From the NCBI RefSeq assembly GCF_030506305.1, contig NZ_CP119421.1:5100501-5164500 (forward strand): a stretch of 64,000 nucleotides of DNA, written 5' to 3'. Made by a program: the position numbers and the translations under genes. A model generated the notes under the pieces. The model did not search any database, had not been told where the DNA came from, and saw only the letters and a list, made by a program, of their open reading frames with translations. This document shows positions 35,810 to 45,105 of the stretch, one piece after another. Numbering within the stretch: the first letter of the stretch is position 1; each line of letters opens with the position of its first letter. This DNA comes from Porifericola rhodea. Lineage in GTDB: Bacteria; Bacteroidota; Bacteroidia; Cytophagales; Cyclobacteriaceae.

Positions 35810-36921
35810 ACAATTTGTTGGTCCATTTCACTTAAAGCCTCTTTCATAGCCTCAATTATGTACATCTGCTCTTCATCTGTTAGCTGTGGATATAGAGGTA
35901 GTGATAAAAGCTCATGGCATTGTTTACTTGCTACAGGTGTATCGGCAAAGCTATAAGCTTCAAACACCTGCATATCTGCTACCGCTTCTGGATAATGCAC
36001 TGCCGTACCTACACCTTTCTCTCCCAGTAATTTGGTTAACCTTTTTCTATCAGCACAACGAATAACATATAAATGATATACATGAAAATACCCTTCATCT
36101 TCCTGAGGCAGATGCAGATAATAAGGTTGAAGCGCATTGTTATAACGCTGAGCCAGTTCTCGCCTCCTTAAGTTCCATTGATCTAAAAGCCCCAGTTTAT
36201 AAGATAGTACCGCTGCCTGAAAGCTGTCCATCCGGCTATTTCTACCCAGACGGACATGACAGTTTTTTCCTGATTGACCATGATTAGCAATCTGACGGCA
36301 AGTTGTAGACAGTTCTTCATCATTTGTTGCTAACGCGCCTGCATCTCCTATTGCCCCCAAGTTTTTGGTAGGGTAAAAACTAAAAGCGGCAATATCTCCC
36401 CAGCTTCCAGCTTTTTTTCCTTGAATAGTTGCCCCCTGTGCCTGTGCGCAATCTTCAATAACTTTAAGACCATAAGCAGCAGCGATGCCCATAATCCGCT
36501 CCATATCAGCCCCATAGCCGTAAAGGTGAATAGGAATTATTGCTTTGGTACGACTGGTGATTTTCGTTTCTATTTTATCCGGGTCTATAGTATAGCGATC
36601 CACAAGGCTATCTACAAAAACAGGAACAGCTCCAAGCAGACAGACTGCTTCAGCAGCTGACATCCAGCCATTTGCTGGCACTATCACCTCATCTCCTTGT
36701 CCAATTTGCAAGGCCCGAAGGGCAATTTCCAGCGCATCAGTACAATTAGCACAAGCGATTACATATTTTACATTTAGATAGCGGGCGAACTTATCTTCAA
36801 AAGTATGTACTGCTTTACCGCCTAAAAGTATATCTTCAAGCATTGTTTCCGTCAATAGCTTTTGAACGGGCTGAAGCAGCTCTTTTTGCTGTCTTTGTAA
36901 GTTCAGGAAAGGAATTTTCAT
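35806..36921 (-). CDS. DegT/DnrJ/EryC1/StrS-family sugar aminotransferase
   Basis: The 371-residue protein has the PLP-binding lysine Lys186 in AAFSFYPTKNLGA, plus VIEDCAQAQGA (Glu156, Asp157), ANCTDALEIALRAL and SRMDSFQAAVL, all standard for this family. These enzymes add an amino group to a keto-sugar nucleotide. It is the natural partner of the PseB-like dehydratase at 33329-34309, giving a 4-amino sugar. It is encoded on the opposite strand to the rest of the cluster and converges on the flippase gene with a 4-base tail overlap. Its own promoter must lie in 36922-37107, shared with the divergent pfkA gene. Confidence 0.93.
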   Translation of the reverse strand: MKIPFLNLQRQQKELLQPVQKLLTETMLEDILLGGKAVHTFEDKFARYLNVKYVIACANCTDALEIALRALQIGQGDEVIVPANGWMSAAEAVCLLGAVPVFVDSLVDRYTIDPDKIETKITSRTKAIIPIHLYGYGADMERIMGIAAAYGLKVIEDCAQAQGATIQGKKAGSWGDIAAFSFYPTKNLGAIGDAGALATNDEELSTTCRQIANHGQSGKNCHVRLGRNSRMDSFQAAVLSYKLGLLDQWNLRRRELAQRYNNALQPYYLHLPQEDEGYFHVYHLYVIRCADRKRLTKLLGEKGVGTAVHYPEAVADMQVFEAYSFADTPVASKQCHELLSLPLYPQLTDEEQMYIIEAMKEALSEMDQQIV

Positions 36922-37107
36922 GAAAAATGAAGCAATACGTTTTATTTAATGAATTTTTTTTAAAATTTACGGTCAATTATAATGAATACTTCTTATTAGA
37001 AAGAGCGTTATGCCAAAAGTCTATGTTAAAACCAGCATTTAACAGCTACGAGGATGAACGTTTACTTTCACTTTAGTTTTACACTCAAATCTTAGTCATT
37101 TTTTTCT

Positions 37108-38079
37108 ATGAAAAAAATTGCGGTATTGACCTCGGGAGGGGATGCACCAGGTATGAATGCCTGTCTTAGGGCTGTAATCAGAGGAGCTATCTATCATGGG
37201 GTAGAAGCTTACGGTATTAAATATGGATACAACGGACTAATTGAAGGAGATATCTATAAAATGAAATCTTACTCCGTTAGTAACATCATTCAAAAGGGTG
37301 GTACCATCCTCAAATCTGCCAGAAGTACAGAATTTCGTACTAAAGAAGGTAGAAAAAAAGCTTATCAACAATTACAGAGAAGAGGAATTGAAGGTTTAGT
37401 AGTAATTGGTGGTGATGGTACTTTTACCGGTGCCAGCGTTTTCCATGAAGAATATGGTTTCCCTATTGTGGGCGCTCCCGGTACTATAGACAACGACCTT
37501 TACGGAACGGATTACACTATCGGGTTTGACACCGCAGTAAACACTGCCTTAGAAGCCATAGACAAAATTCGTGATACAGCCAACTCACACGATCGTATAT
37601 TCTTTATTGAAGTAATGGGTCGTGATTCCGGTTACATTGCCATACAGTCAGGTATTGGTGGTGGTGCCGAACTTATTATGGTTCCTGAAACCAGTACTTC
37701 TATTGATGACGTAATCTTTGACCTAAACCAGGGAAGAAATACTGAAAAAACTTCTTCAATTGTAGTGGTCGCCGAGGGCGATGAAGAAGGAGGCGCAATG
37801 GAAGTGGTTAATAAAGTAAAATCCAGACTTAAAGGTAAAGACCTGAAAGTATCTATCCTGGGTCATATGCAGCGTGGAGGAGCCCCAACCGCTATGGACC
37901 GCATTATCGGTAGCCGCCTAGGTTTGGCTGCTCTGGAAGGTCTACTAGGAGGTAAAAAGAATATGATGGCCGGTATTATCAATAACAGAGTAGTTTATAC
38001 CAGTTTTAAGGAGTGTATCAATACCGCTAAACCTTTGGAGCAGGACTTACTTAGAATGGTAAAAATACTAAGCATCTAA
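37108..38079 (+). CDS. pfkA: ATP-dependent 6-phosphofructokinase
   Basis: The 323-residue protein has the size and motifs of bacterial PfkA: nucleotide-binding GGDAPGMNACLRA (10-22), GGDGT (101-105), catalytic and Mg-binding Asp128 and Asp130 in APGTIDNDLYGTD, and VMGRDSGYIA. Glycine at the position after GGDG (GGDGT) indicates use of ATP rather than pyrophosphate. It phosphorylates fructose 6-phosphate to fructose 1,6-bisphosphate in glycolysis. The LemA-like gene follows after 9 bases, so they are probably co-transcribed. The start codon ATG at 37108 follows a T-rich leader. Confidence 0.97.
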   Translation: MKKIAVLTSGGDAPGMNACLRAVIRGAIYHGVEAYGIKYGYNGLIEGDIYKMKSYSVSNIIQKGGTILKSARSTEFRTKEGRKKAYQQLQRRGIEGLVVIGGDGTFTGASVFHEEYGFPIVGAPGTIDNDLYGTDYTIGFDTAVNTALEAIDKIRDTANSHDRIFFIEVMGRDSGYIAIQSGIGGGAELIMVPETSTSIDDVIFDLNQGRNTEKTSSIVVVAEGDEEGGAMEVVNKVKSRLKGKDLKVSILGHMQRGGAPTAMDRIIGSRLGLAALEGLLGGKKNMMAGIINNRVVYTSFKECINTAKPLEQDLLRMVKILSI

Positions 38080-38088
38080 ACATTTTGT

Positions 38089-38589
38089 ATGGGCTATTTG
38101 CCAATCATACTAGCCTTGCTTGGCTTTATTTTTCTTTGGGCTATTGTTAATTATAATAGTATTAAACTAAAGAAAGCTGAAGCTGAGCAAGCTTCCAAAC
38201 TGGTCTTTCAGCAGGCAGCTTTACGCAGCACTATAATCAAAAGAATGGCTAATATTAGTCATGAAGATGCTACCCTACTACAAACTGTACAAAGGGTGAA
38301 GAATAGCCTGAACGATTATGAGGAGGGGCAAATAAGCACAGTAGAAAAAATTGAAGCAGAAAAAAAAGTTAATGCTTCAATCAACGACATACCTCAGGAT
38401 TATATCAAGGACTCTCCTTACAGCGAAGCTTATCACCAACTGCAAATTGCTCATAACAACTACCAGCGTGTAGCCGCAGTTTATTTAAGTAAAGTCAAAA
38501 ATTACGAAGAACTTCTTCATCGCTATCCTTCTAAACTAATAGCCTCCGCGGGAGGCTTCAAGCCTCTCAATCAAGAACAAAAGAGCTGA
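38089..38589 (+). CDS. LemA-like membrane protein
   Basis: The 166-residue protein starts with a membrane segment (about 4-22), then a long helical region, ending with YQRVAAVYLSKVKNYEELLHR and YPSKLIASAGGFKPL, which resembles the C-terminal signature of LemA proteins (aromatic-rich helix, Pro, Ala-Gly-Phe). It is a little short (LemA is about 185), and the conserved helix near residue 30 is divergent, so I call it LemA-like. LemA is a small inner-membrane protein of unknown function, with the helical part facing the periplasm or cytosol. It follows pfkA by 9 bases. A 7-base GC hairpin occurs inside the coding end (38541-38557). Confidence 0.75.
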   Translation: MGYLPIILALLGFIFLWAIVNYNSIKLKKAEAEQASKLVFQQAALRSTIIKRMANISHEDATLLQTVQRVKNSLNDYEEGQISTVEKIEAEKKVNASINDIPQDYIKDSPYSEAYHQLQIAHNNYQRVAAVYLSKVKNYEELLHRYPSKLIASAGGFKPLNQEQKS

Positions 38590-38599
38590 AACTACGGCT

Positions 38600-41500
38600 T
38601 TAAGATATTGAGTCTATGGGCTGCGCCTGACTAATAGACGAGATTGGGACAGCATGATTTTCATTTGTATCAATAACTACGGTGAAGCGAGTGCATGTAT
38701 TATCCTGTTCGTAGGTAATTGTTCCATTTAATTTTTCTAATGCCAGGCGCGCAATATAAAGTCCTAGGCCAGTTCCACTTTTAGTCTCATGTCCTCTAAA
38801 AAACATAGAAAATACTTTATCGCGTACACTTTCTACAATACCTTCGCCATTATCCTCAACTACTATCTGTAGTTCATCGTGCACATTCTTTTCTATTTTA
38901 ACCTTTATCCAGGAGTCAGCAGAGGAATGACTGTATTGAATGGCATTATTTAATAAGCTGGTCAACACCTGGGTCATCAGTTCAAGGTCAGTATTGATTT
39001 GAATATCTAGAGTTCCCTCTACCGTAAAGCTGATATTGTGCAGTACATCGTTCAGTTTGCAGCGTTCGGTCTCATAAATTTGAGTAATTAGATCCTGTAG
39101 ACTGACTTGAGTCTGATTAATCTCATGATGGCGGACATGATGTATCTGTAATACTTTTTGAAGTGTAGTTCTAGCCTTCAGGCAATTATCCTGAAGCTTC
39201 TCAAGATATTCCATAGTTTCTGGCTTAGCACCCAGAGTAGCAAGTTGGCATAGCCCCTCTATTCTTGCTATGGGTCCAATAATATCATGGTAGGCACGGT
39301 ATACAAATAAATCCAGTTCTTCATTGGTAGTAAGAAGAGCTTCATTTGTAGCGGCTAATTCCTGTGTTCGTTGCTTTACTCTTTCTTCCAGTGCTTCATT
39401 CAGATGTTGTAAATCATCGTTTTTTTGCTGAATTATAGACTTGGCTTCTTCCAGCTTCTGATTTTGAAGCTGAATATCATGATGCTGTTTTTCTATGTAT
39501 TCATTTTTGTTTGTAAGCTCACGAGTTCGTTCAGCTACCTGAGCTTCTAACACACGATTGTGTTTTTCAACACTGGCAATACGGTAATAATATACTGCGA
39601 CAACAATACCTAGCACCACAAGTATAGCGGATACTCTAAACAGTAAAGTCTGATACCAGGCAGGGTGTACTATGATGATTAATGGCTGGTTAAGATTTGT
39701 GAAGTTACCATAATCAGCACGTGCCCTTATATAAAATTTATAAGTTCCAGGAGATAGATTTGTATAAGATGCCAAAGTACGATGACCTACTGCTTTCCAC
39801 TCATTTTCAAGACCTTCAAGACGATATTCGTACTGATGATTCTTTGTAAACAAATACTGTTGAAGAGCAAAACTAATTTCAATAGCATTGTCGTCGTAAG
39901 ATAGGTGAATAGCTTCCTGAGTATTTTTGCCTCCATTAAAATTCAGGTTTTTCTGTTTAGAGGAAAAGCGAGTAATTAATAAAGGTGCTTGTTTAAATCT
40001 GTTTGTCTTACCTGATAATTCTAACTGTAATACACCTGTTAGTGCTCCATAGTATAATTTATCTTCGTCACCATCAAAACTAAAATGCATAAGCTCTTTA
40101 CCTCCCAGATATTCTTCGCTGGAATAGAGCCTTACATTGCTGTTTTGAGTGTTATATGCGGAAATTCCTTTAACAGAACCCACCCAAATATCATTTCCGT
40201 TTCCTTTAGATAGGCTGGTAACCTGATTGCTGAACAATCCGTCTGACTCATTAATTTGCTCTATCCCCCCAGTTGTAATGTTAAGCCTGCAAACTCCCTT
40301 ATCAAATGTACCAATCCAAAGGTTGTTATTTTTGACTACCAGCCCTGTAATCTGATCACTGGAGAGAACATTTGGATTATCGCTAAGCGTACTATTGTAG
40401 CGTACCACTTGCGCATTACTTTTGTCAAGCTGAATAAGTCCGCGGCTAATAGTCCCTATCCATAAGTAGTTATTATTTTCAGCAAAAACTTTAGGAGTAA
40501 AGGAGCTTCCTAAAGTCGGCGCCAGTTGAGAGGCTGAACGGATACTATCTTGCTCTCTATCCCAGAAAAACAGTCCTTTTTCAAGTACTCCTATCCAAAG
40601 CCGCCCTTGTGAGTCCTGGTATATAGACTCAATAGCATCCCGATTTCCAAAATTTTCACTAGCCGGCAGCTGGTAAGATACCCAGTGCTTTAGCGTTTGA
40701 TCCCAGCGCGCTATTGCACCATTAGATGTTCCTAACCACACCCCTCCTTCATCATCATGTTCCAATGCGGTAATAATATTACTGGTGAGTCCATCTTCTA
40801 GCTCAGAAAACTGATTCGTAGTGTGCTTTATAAGGGTATAGGCACCATTAACCATTGCCCACTGATACAAAGTCGCATTGGCAGTACCTACCCATAAATC
40901 ACCTTTATTATCTTTAGTGAGGGCAGTAATAGGCTGGAATAGATCAGACTCAGAATTTTTGCCAAAAAAAGTGAAAGCGAAACTTTCCGCATGGCCGATA
41001 TTAACTCCTTTTTCTGTAATTACCCACAAGGTGCCATAAGCATCTACAGATACATGACTTACATGATTATCTAATAAAGAATAGGGTTCATTAAGTTTTT
41101 TCTGAAACGCATGTAGTTTTCTGTTCCGACTATCATATGCCCATAAGCCATTATTTTGGGTAGCAATCCACAAATAAGAATGATAGTATTGTATACTTTC
41201 AATAAAGCTACTTTCTAAGTCTGCAAAAGGCATATTGAAAGTTTCATTACGGCGATCATACTGAAGCATACCATGACCATAGGTACCTATCCAGAGTGTC
41301 CCCTCCTCTCCTTCTTCCAGGCAAAAAAGGTCGTTTGTAGGTAAAGAAACACCTTCGCTGTTAGCTGAATATTGCTTGTAGGTATGATAATGAGGATCTA
41401 TCCTGATCAGGCCATTTCCAAAAGTAGCTCCCCAAATAATTCCGTGCCTGTCTTCATGCAGATCCATAACCACTGATGTAGAAAGCACATTAGTAGAATC

Positions 41501-42034
41501 GTTTTTATCTTCAAATGCACGAAATGCAGTCTTGTTTTTATCCAGAAAATAGACTCCTCCACCAAAGGTACCCGCCCAAATTCTTTGACCTTTACCTTCA
41601 CAGAAACTTAAAACTGAAGAGATAGTACGGTTTGCCTGAGAAGTAGATATCAGTTGATACTGCTTAAACTCTGTGTCTGTGATCGAGTAACAAATAGCAC
41701 CATGATTCTCGGTGCCGATCCAAATATCTCCATTAGACACTTGCATTAGCGTCTGTATGTCAATTTCCTCAATAGAAACGCCTGAAGTAGTGGTGTCTTT
41801 TACGGTTAGAATTTCCTGTCCATTGTATAAAAGTAAGCCTTCCTTAGTACCAAACCAGGTAGTACCGTTTTCATGTCTTAATAAACAATTAACCTGTTTT
41901 TGACTTAAACTATCCTGAATCGCATTGGGTAAGCGATCAAACCTGATGCTTTTTTCCCATCTTTCAGGTGTTTGCCCCAGGCATTGCCAAGAAAGCAAGT
42001 ATAATAGACCTAATATCAATAAACTACTCCTCAT
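38600..42034 (-). CDS. Propeller-sensor histidine kinase (Reg_prop/Y_Y_Y type), no receiver or DNA-binding domain
   Basis: The 1144-residue protein has a signal peptide (about 1-20), two periplasmic Reg_prop beta-propellers (about 25-690, with repeats such as TTWFGTKEGLLLYN and DIWIGTENHGAICY), a Y_Y_Y domain (about 700-795), one membrane segment (about 800-820) and a long coiled coil (about 825-905). A kinase core follows with His916 (YRAYHDIIGPIAR), an N-box LLNNAIQYS (near 1028), DNGEGI and GTGLGL. Unlike many polysaccharide sensors of this class it has no receiver or AraC output, so a separate response regulator must exist. It overlaps the OmpA-type gene by 4 bases as last gene of the T9SS-linked operon. 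Confidence 0.93.
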   Translation of the reverse strand: MRSSLLILGLLYLLSWQCLGQTPERWEKSIRFDRLPNAIQDSLSQKQVNCLLRHENGTTWFGTKEGLLLYNGQEILTVKDTTTSGVSIEEIDIQTLMQVSNGDIWIGTENHGAICYSITDTEFKQYQLISTSQANRTISSVLSFCEGKGQRIWAGTFGGGVYFLDKNKTAFRAFEDKNDSTNVLSTSVVMDLHEDRHGIIWGATFGNGLIRIDPHYHTYKQYSANSEGVSLPTNDLFCLEEGEEGTLWIGTYGHGMLQYDRRNETFNMPFADLESSFIESIQYYHSYLWIATQNNGLWAYDSRNRKLHAFQKKLNEPYSLLDNHVSHVSVDAYGTLWVITEKGVNIGHAESFAFTFFGKNSESDLFQPITALTKDNKGDLWVGTANATLYQWAMVNGAYTLIKHTTNQFSELEDGLTSNIITALEHDDEGGVWLGTSNGAIARWDQTLKHWVSYQLPASENFGNRDAIESIYQDSQGRLWIGVLEKGLFFWDREQDSIRSASQLAPTLGSSFTPKVFAENNNYLWIGTISRGLIQLDKSNAQVVRYNSTLSDNPNVLSSDQITGLVVKNNNLWIGTFDKGVCRLNITTGGIEQINESDGLFSNQVTSLSKGNGNDIWVGSVKGISAYNTQNSNVRLYSSEEYLGGKELMHFSFDGDEDKLYYGALTGVLQLELSGKTNRFKQAPLLITRFSSKQKNLNFNGGKNTQEAIHLSYDDNAIEISFALQQYLFTKNHQYEYRLEGLENEWKAVGHRTLASYTNLSPGTYKFYIRARADYGNFTNLNQPLIIIVHPAWYQTLLFRVSAILVVLGIVVAVYYYRIASVEKHNRVLEAQVAERTRELTNKNEYIEKQHHDIQLQNQKLEEAKSIIQQKNDDLQHLNEALEERVKQRTQELAATNEALLTTNEELDLFVYRAYHDIIGPIARIEGLCQLATLGAKPETMEYLEKLQDNCLKARTTLQKVLQIHHVRHHEINQTQVSLQDLITQIYETERCKLNDVLHNISFTVEGTLDIQINTDLELMTQVLTSLLNNAIQYSHSSADSWIKVKIEKNVHDELQIVVEDNGEGIVESVRDKVFSMFFRGHETKSGTGLGLYIARLALEKLNGTITYEQDNTCTRFTVVIDTNENHAVPISSISQAQPIDSIS

Positions 42035-45000
42035 TGTCGTACTATATTAGTCTGGATTTGATAGACCCTATAGGGTGATTCTGCACCAGTAAGTCCCTGC
42101 TTGCTCACACTTACCTGATGAATAGGGACCGTATATTTTTTGGCAATGTTGTGTATATCTGTATCGGTGCTTAGTAGATAAATAGTTTGTGTAGGATTGT
42201 ATGTGGTATTAACTCCACTTACCTTAAACTCTACTCTTCTGCTATATGATAAAGTCTGATCAGTTTTCAGATTTTCTACACCTCTGGCAAAAACCTCTAA
42301 CTTTTGGGCTTGTACTCCTTTTTCTACCAATGCTGTGTATACTGCCTGACCTCTACGTTCACTTAATGCTAAATTATAAGTTTTGCTACCAATACTATCT
42401 GCATAAGCATGCACTTGTATACTCACGTCAGGAAAAAGTTGATGAAAGCTCAAAATTTTGTTCAGTATAGAATCTGCTTCAACTTTTATTTCTGAGCTAT
42501 TGGTTTCAAAATAGATATTGTCAAAAGAGCTTATAAACTGTGAATCCTGAACTACAGTAAACTCCAGTTCGCTCAGGGATACTGCCAGCATATCAGCCAG
42601 ATTATCTCCCCGTTCGCCTACGCTTAGCTGACGAAGTTTTGAATAATCTACCCGATCAAAAATAAACTCTCCTTCATTTGTATAAGTACTCACCTCTTTA
42701 TTCTGGCTGACTAGAGTAATAAGGCTGGGCTTATCTACTTTTTTCAAGCTTCCGCGGATCTTTACAATATCAGGATTTGAAGCAATGAGGGTACGAAGGC
42801 TGATTTCTCTGGTATCATTATTATTACGAATGCTGAAATCCAAAACCATCCGAGTTGTAAATGTACGATTACTTACAGCACGCTCCAGGCGACTTTTTTC
42901 TTCCAGTGGTAATTCTTCCCATTTTCTCTGCTCACTAGTCTCACTATCATCCTGAAGCTGACTGGCTCTGTACATTACCAATGCTAATAAATTTAACTTT
43001 TCCGCTTCAGAAGCATTATTTAGAAACTCATCGTCGCTGAGTAAAAGTGCCCCATCTTCGCTTTTTTCAAAAACTAAAGCTCTGGCATACTTATCTATTT
43101 TGCTCTTTTCCTCTGAAGGAAGTTGCTCATACTGCACCTGCCACTTCTCGGCAGAAGTTTCATCGGAAATTACTACCTTTTCAAAGTACCTTTGCCTCAG
43201 TTCTTTACCCAGGCTCTCTTTTTCTTCAGGAGGAAGTGACTGCCACTGATAAAGATCTTCAAGTTTTACTGAAGTGTTAGAGGCCTGCTTAAAATGCCTT
43301 AAACCATAGGCAGTAGCCTGGTCTACATATTTTTTTTGTTCTGTTGATAGTTCCTGATAAACATAATTTTCGTTTTGAGCATCTACATCGTTTTGCTCTA
43401 ACAAATTTCTAAATACCAGCAGATCAGCCATTTTATCAATTTTCTGCTTTTGTTCTGAGTCCAGTTCAGAAAACCATTTTTCAAGTTTAGGACTCCATTC
43501 TTCAATCTGAAAAGATTGGTATAAGCTCAACTTGTTTTCTACAAGTTCATCCAGCATTTCTATATCATTACCGCTTATATGCTGTAGATTTTCTATAGCT
43601 TGGGCAAAAGTACTATCTGCCATGAGCGCCTGAAATATTCTGTACTGAGAGCTCCTCTGTAATCTAGCTTTCTCTTCTGGTGGCAGTTGTTCAAAATACT
43701 GGTACAACTCACCCATCTCTTTTTTTCTCTGCTGCGTGTAAAGTTCAGAAACCCAGTCGTCAACAGAGCTTTTACTATTTAAGGTGAGGAGCACTTTAGG
43801 CTTATCATTGTAGCGATATTCATAGATATCAAAACCAGTATTAGCTTCGCTTCTATTGGTCGTGATATAGCCTGAATTTTTGCTAACATAAATATAAGTA
43901 TCATCCTTAGGTGAATTGAATGGTTTGCCTAGATTCATCACCTGAGAAAAAGTATGCTCCCCAACACTGACAGCCATATATAAATCAAAGCCACCCCATC
44001 CAGGCTGCCCATTTGAGGAAAAAAACAGTGACTGCTGCGAGGCATACCAATGAGGGGCCACTTCCTGATAAGCTGTATTTACCTTGTCACCCAGGTTTTT
44101 TGGTTCACTCCATTTTCCGTTTATCTTCACACTCATCCAGATATCGCTTTCTCCATAACCTCCAGGGCGGTTAGACGAAAAGAAAAGTGTGTCTCCACTT
44201 GTAGTAAGTGAAGGGTGCTTGCTGATATACCCCGGAAGATTGACGGCCCCGGATAGAGGCCTGGGATCAGACCATTCACCATTGTGCAGCGTACTCTCAT
44301 AAATATGATAGTCACCCTTATATGTGAATCTGGAAAAATAAAAGGTATTGGAATTTGTATTTAAGCAACCAGGACCCTCATCCAAAAGTGAATTGGTAGA
44401 TGAAAAGTTATTAGCAGAGATAGGATGCCATTTGTTTGAATCTAGCCCAAATATAAAATTGTCACTATAAGATTGTCCATGTTGGTCATGATAATGATGC
44501 CCTTTACTTGCGTGTCGGGTAGAAGTAACGATTAGGCTAAGTGAATCGTAAAAAAGGCCGCCCCCTAAATCATGAAATTCAGTATTAATCGGAGCAGGCA
44601 TTTTTTTTAGATCTATCTCAATTAGCGGAGAAAGTGGTGTTTTATAAAGCTTCTCAATGTTGTTTAGCTCATCCTTGGCTTTAGCTGTCCAATACTCCTT
44701 ATCTTCAAACCTGTAATTATTTACATTATCCAGAAAGGCTTCAAAATACGACTTTGCTTTTTTATAACTTCCCTGTGATTTATACACTAACCCCAGATTA
44801 AGTGATAAAAGAGGATAGCCAGCCGTAGCATTGGGTTGAATCAGTTGATAATGATGTAGTGCTTTATCATACTGAAACAGTTGCTGTAAGCATGAAGCCA
44901 AATAGTAATGAGCTTTATTATTAACTGAGTCAAGGGCTAGCACTTTATCGTAGTAGCGTGTAGCTTCAAAATACTGCCCTTGCAAATAATGCTGATAAGC

Positions 45001-45105
45001 AGACCTTAGTAATTCTTTTATTGGGTCAGGCTTGAATTCGGCTTTGCATGGGCTTGCAACTGCCAAAAAAGAGTTAAGCAATATAAATAATAAAAGCGTT
45101 CTCAT
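42031..45105 (-). CDS. TPR-PD40-OmpA protein with EEK helical repeats and a LysM-like tail
   Basis: The 1024-residue protein has a signal peptide (about 1-22), a TPR region (about 30-155) and a WD40-like PD40 propeller (about 175-430; TLFFSSNRPGGYGESDIWMS). A helical region (about 465-755) holds seven copies of an LPxEEKxxL...F unit. It then has an OmpA C-terminal peptidoglycan-binding domain (about 864-961; YADSIGSKTYN, LSERRGQAV) and a last segment resembling LysM (about 972-1018; DIHNIAKKYTVPIHQV). TPR-PD40-OmpA proteins of this sort (PorE-like) anchor the T9SS outer-membrane machinery to peptidoglycan. It shares 4-base overlaps with both neighbours (PorP/SprF and the kinase). Confidence 0.9.
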   Translation of the reverse strand: MRTLLLFILLNSFLAVASPCKAEFKPDPIKELLRSAYQHYLQGQYFEATRYYDKVLALDSVNNKAHYYLASCLQQLFQYDKALHHYQLIQPNATAGYPLLSLNLGLVYKSQGSYKKAKSYFEAFLDNVNNYRFEDKEYWTAKAKDELNNIEKLYKTPLSPLIEIDLKKMPAPINTEFHDLGGGLFYDSLSLIVTSTRHASKGHHYHDQHGQSYSDNFIFGLDSNKWHPISANNFSSTNSLLDEGPGCLNTNSNTFYFSRFTYKGDYHIYESTLHNGEWSDPRPLSGAVNLPGYISKHPSLTTSGDTLFFSSNRPGGYGESDIWMSVKINGKWSEPKNLGDKVNTAYQEVAPHWYASQQSLFFSSNGQPGWGGFDLYMAVSVGEHTFSQVMNLGKPFNSPKDDTYIYVSKNSGYITTNRSEANTGFDIYEYRYNDKPKVLLTLNSKSSVDDWVSELYTQQRKKEMGELYQYFEQLPPEEKARLQRSSQYRIFQALMADSTFAQAIENLQHISGNDIEMLDELVENKLSLYQSFQIEEWSPKLEKWFSELDSEQKQKIDKMADLLVFRNLLEQNDVDAQNENYVYQELSTEQKKYVDQATAYGLRHFKQASNTSVKLEDLYQWQSLPPEEKESLGKELRQRYFEKVVISDETSAEKWQVQYEQLPSEEKSKIDKYARALVFEKSEDGALLLSDDEFLNNASEAEKLNLLALVMYRASQLQDDSETSEQRKWEELPLEEKSRLERAVSNRTFTTRMVLDFSIRNNNDTREISLRTLIASNPDIVKIRGSLKKVDKPSLITLVSQNKEVSTYTNEGEFIFDRVDYSKLRQLSVGERGDNLADMLAVSLSELEFTVVQDSQFISSFDNIYFETNSSEIKVEADSILNKILSFHQLFPDVSIQVHAYADSIGSKTYNLALSERRGQAVYTALVEKGVQAQKLEVFARGVENLKTDQTLSYSRRVEFKVSGVNTTYNPTQTIYLLSTDTDIHNIAKKYTVPIHQVSVSKQGLTGAESPYRVYQIQTNIVRQ

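Noticed and set aside
38541-38557. Perfect 7-base-pair GC hairpin near the end of the LemA-like gene
   Set aside because: It lies inside the coding region, encodes conserved LemA-type residues and has no T tract on either strand, so I do not call it a terminator.
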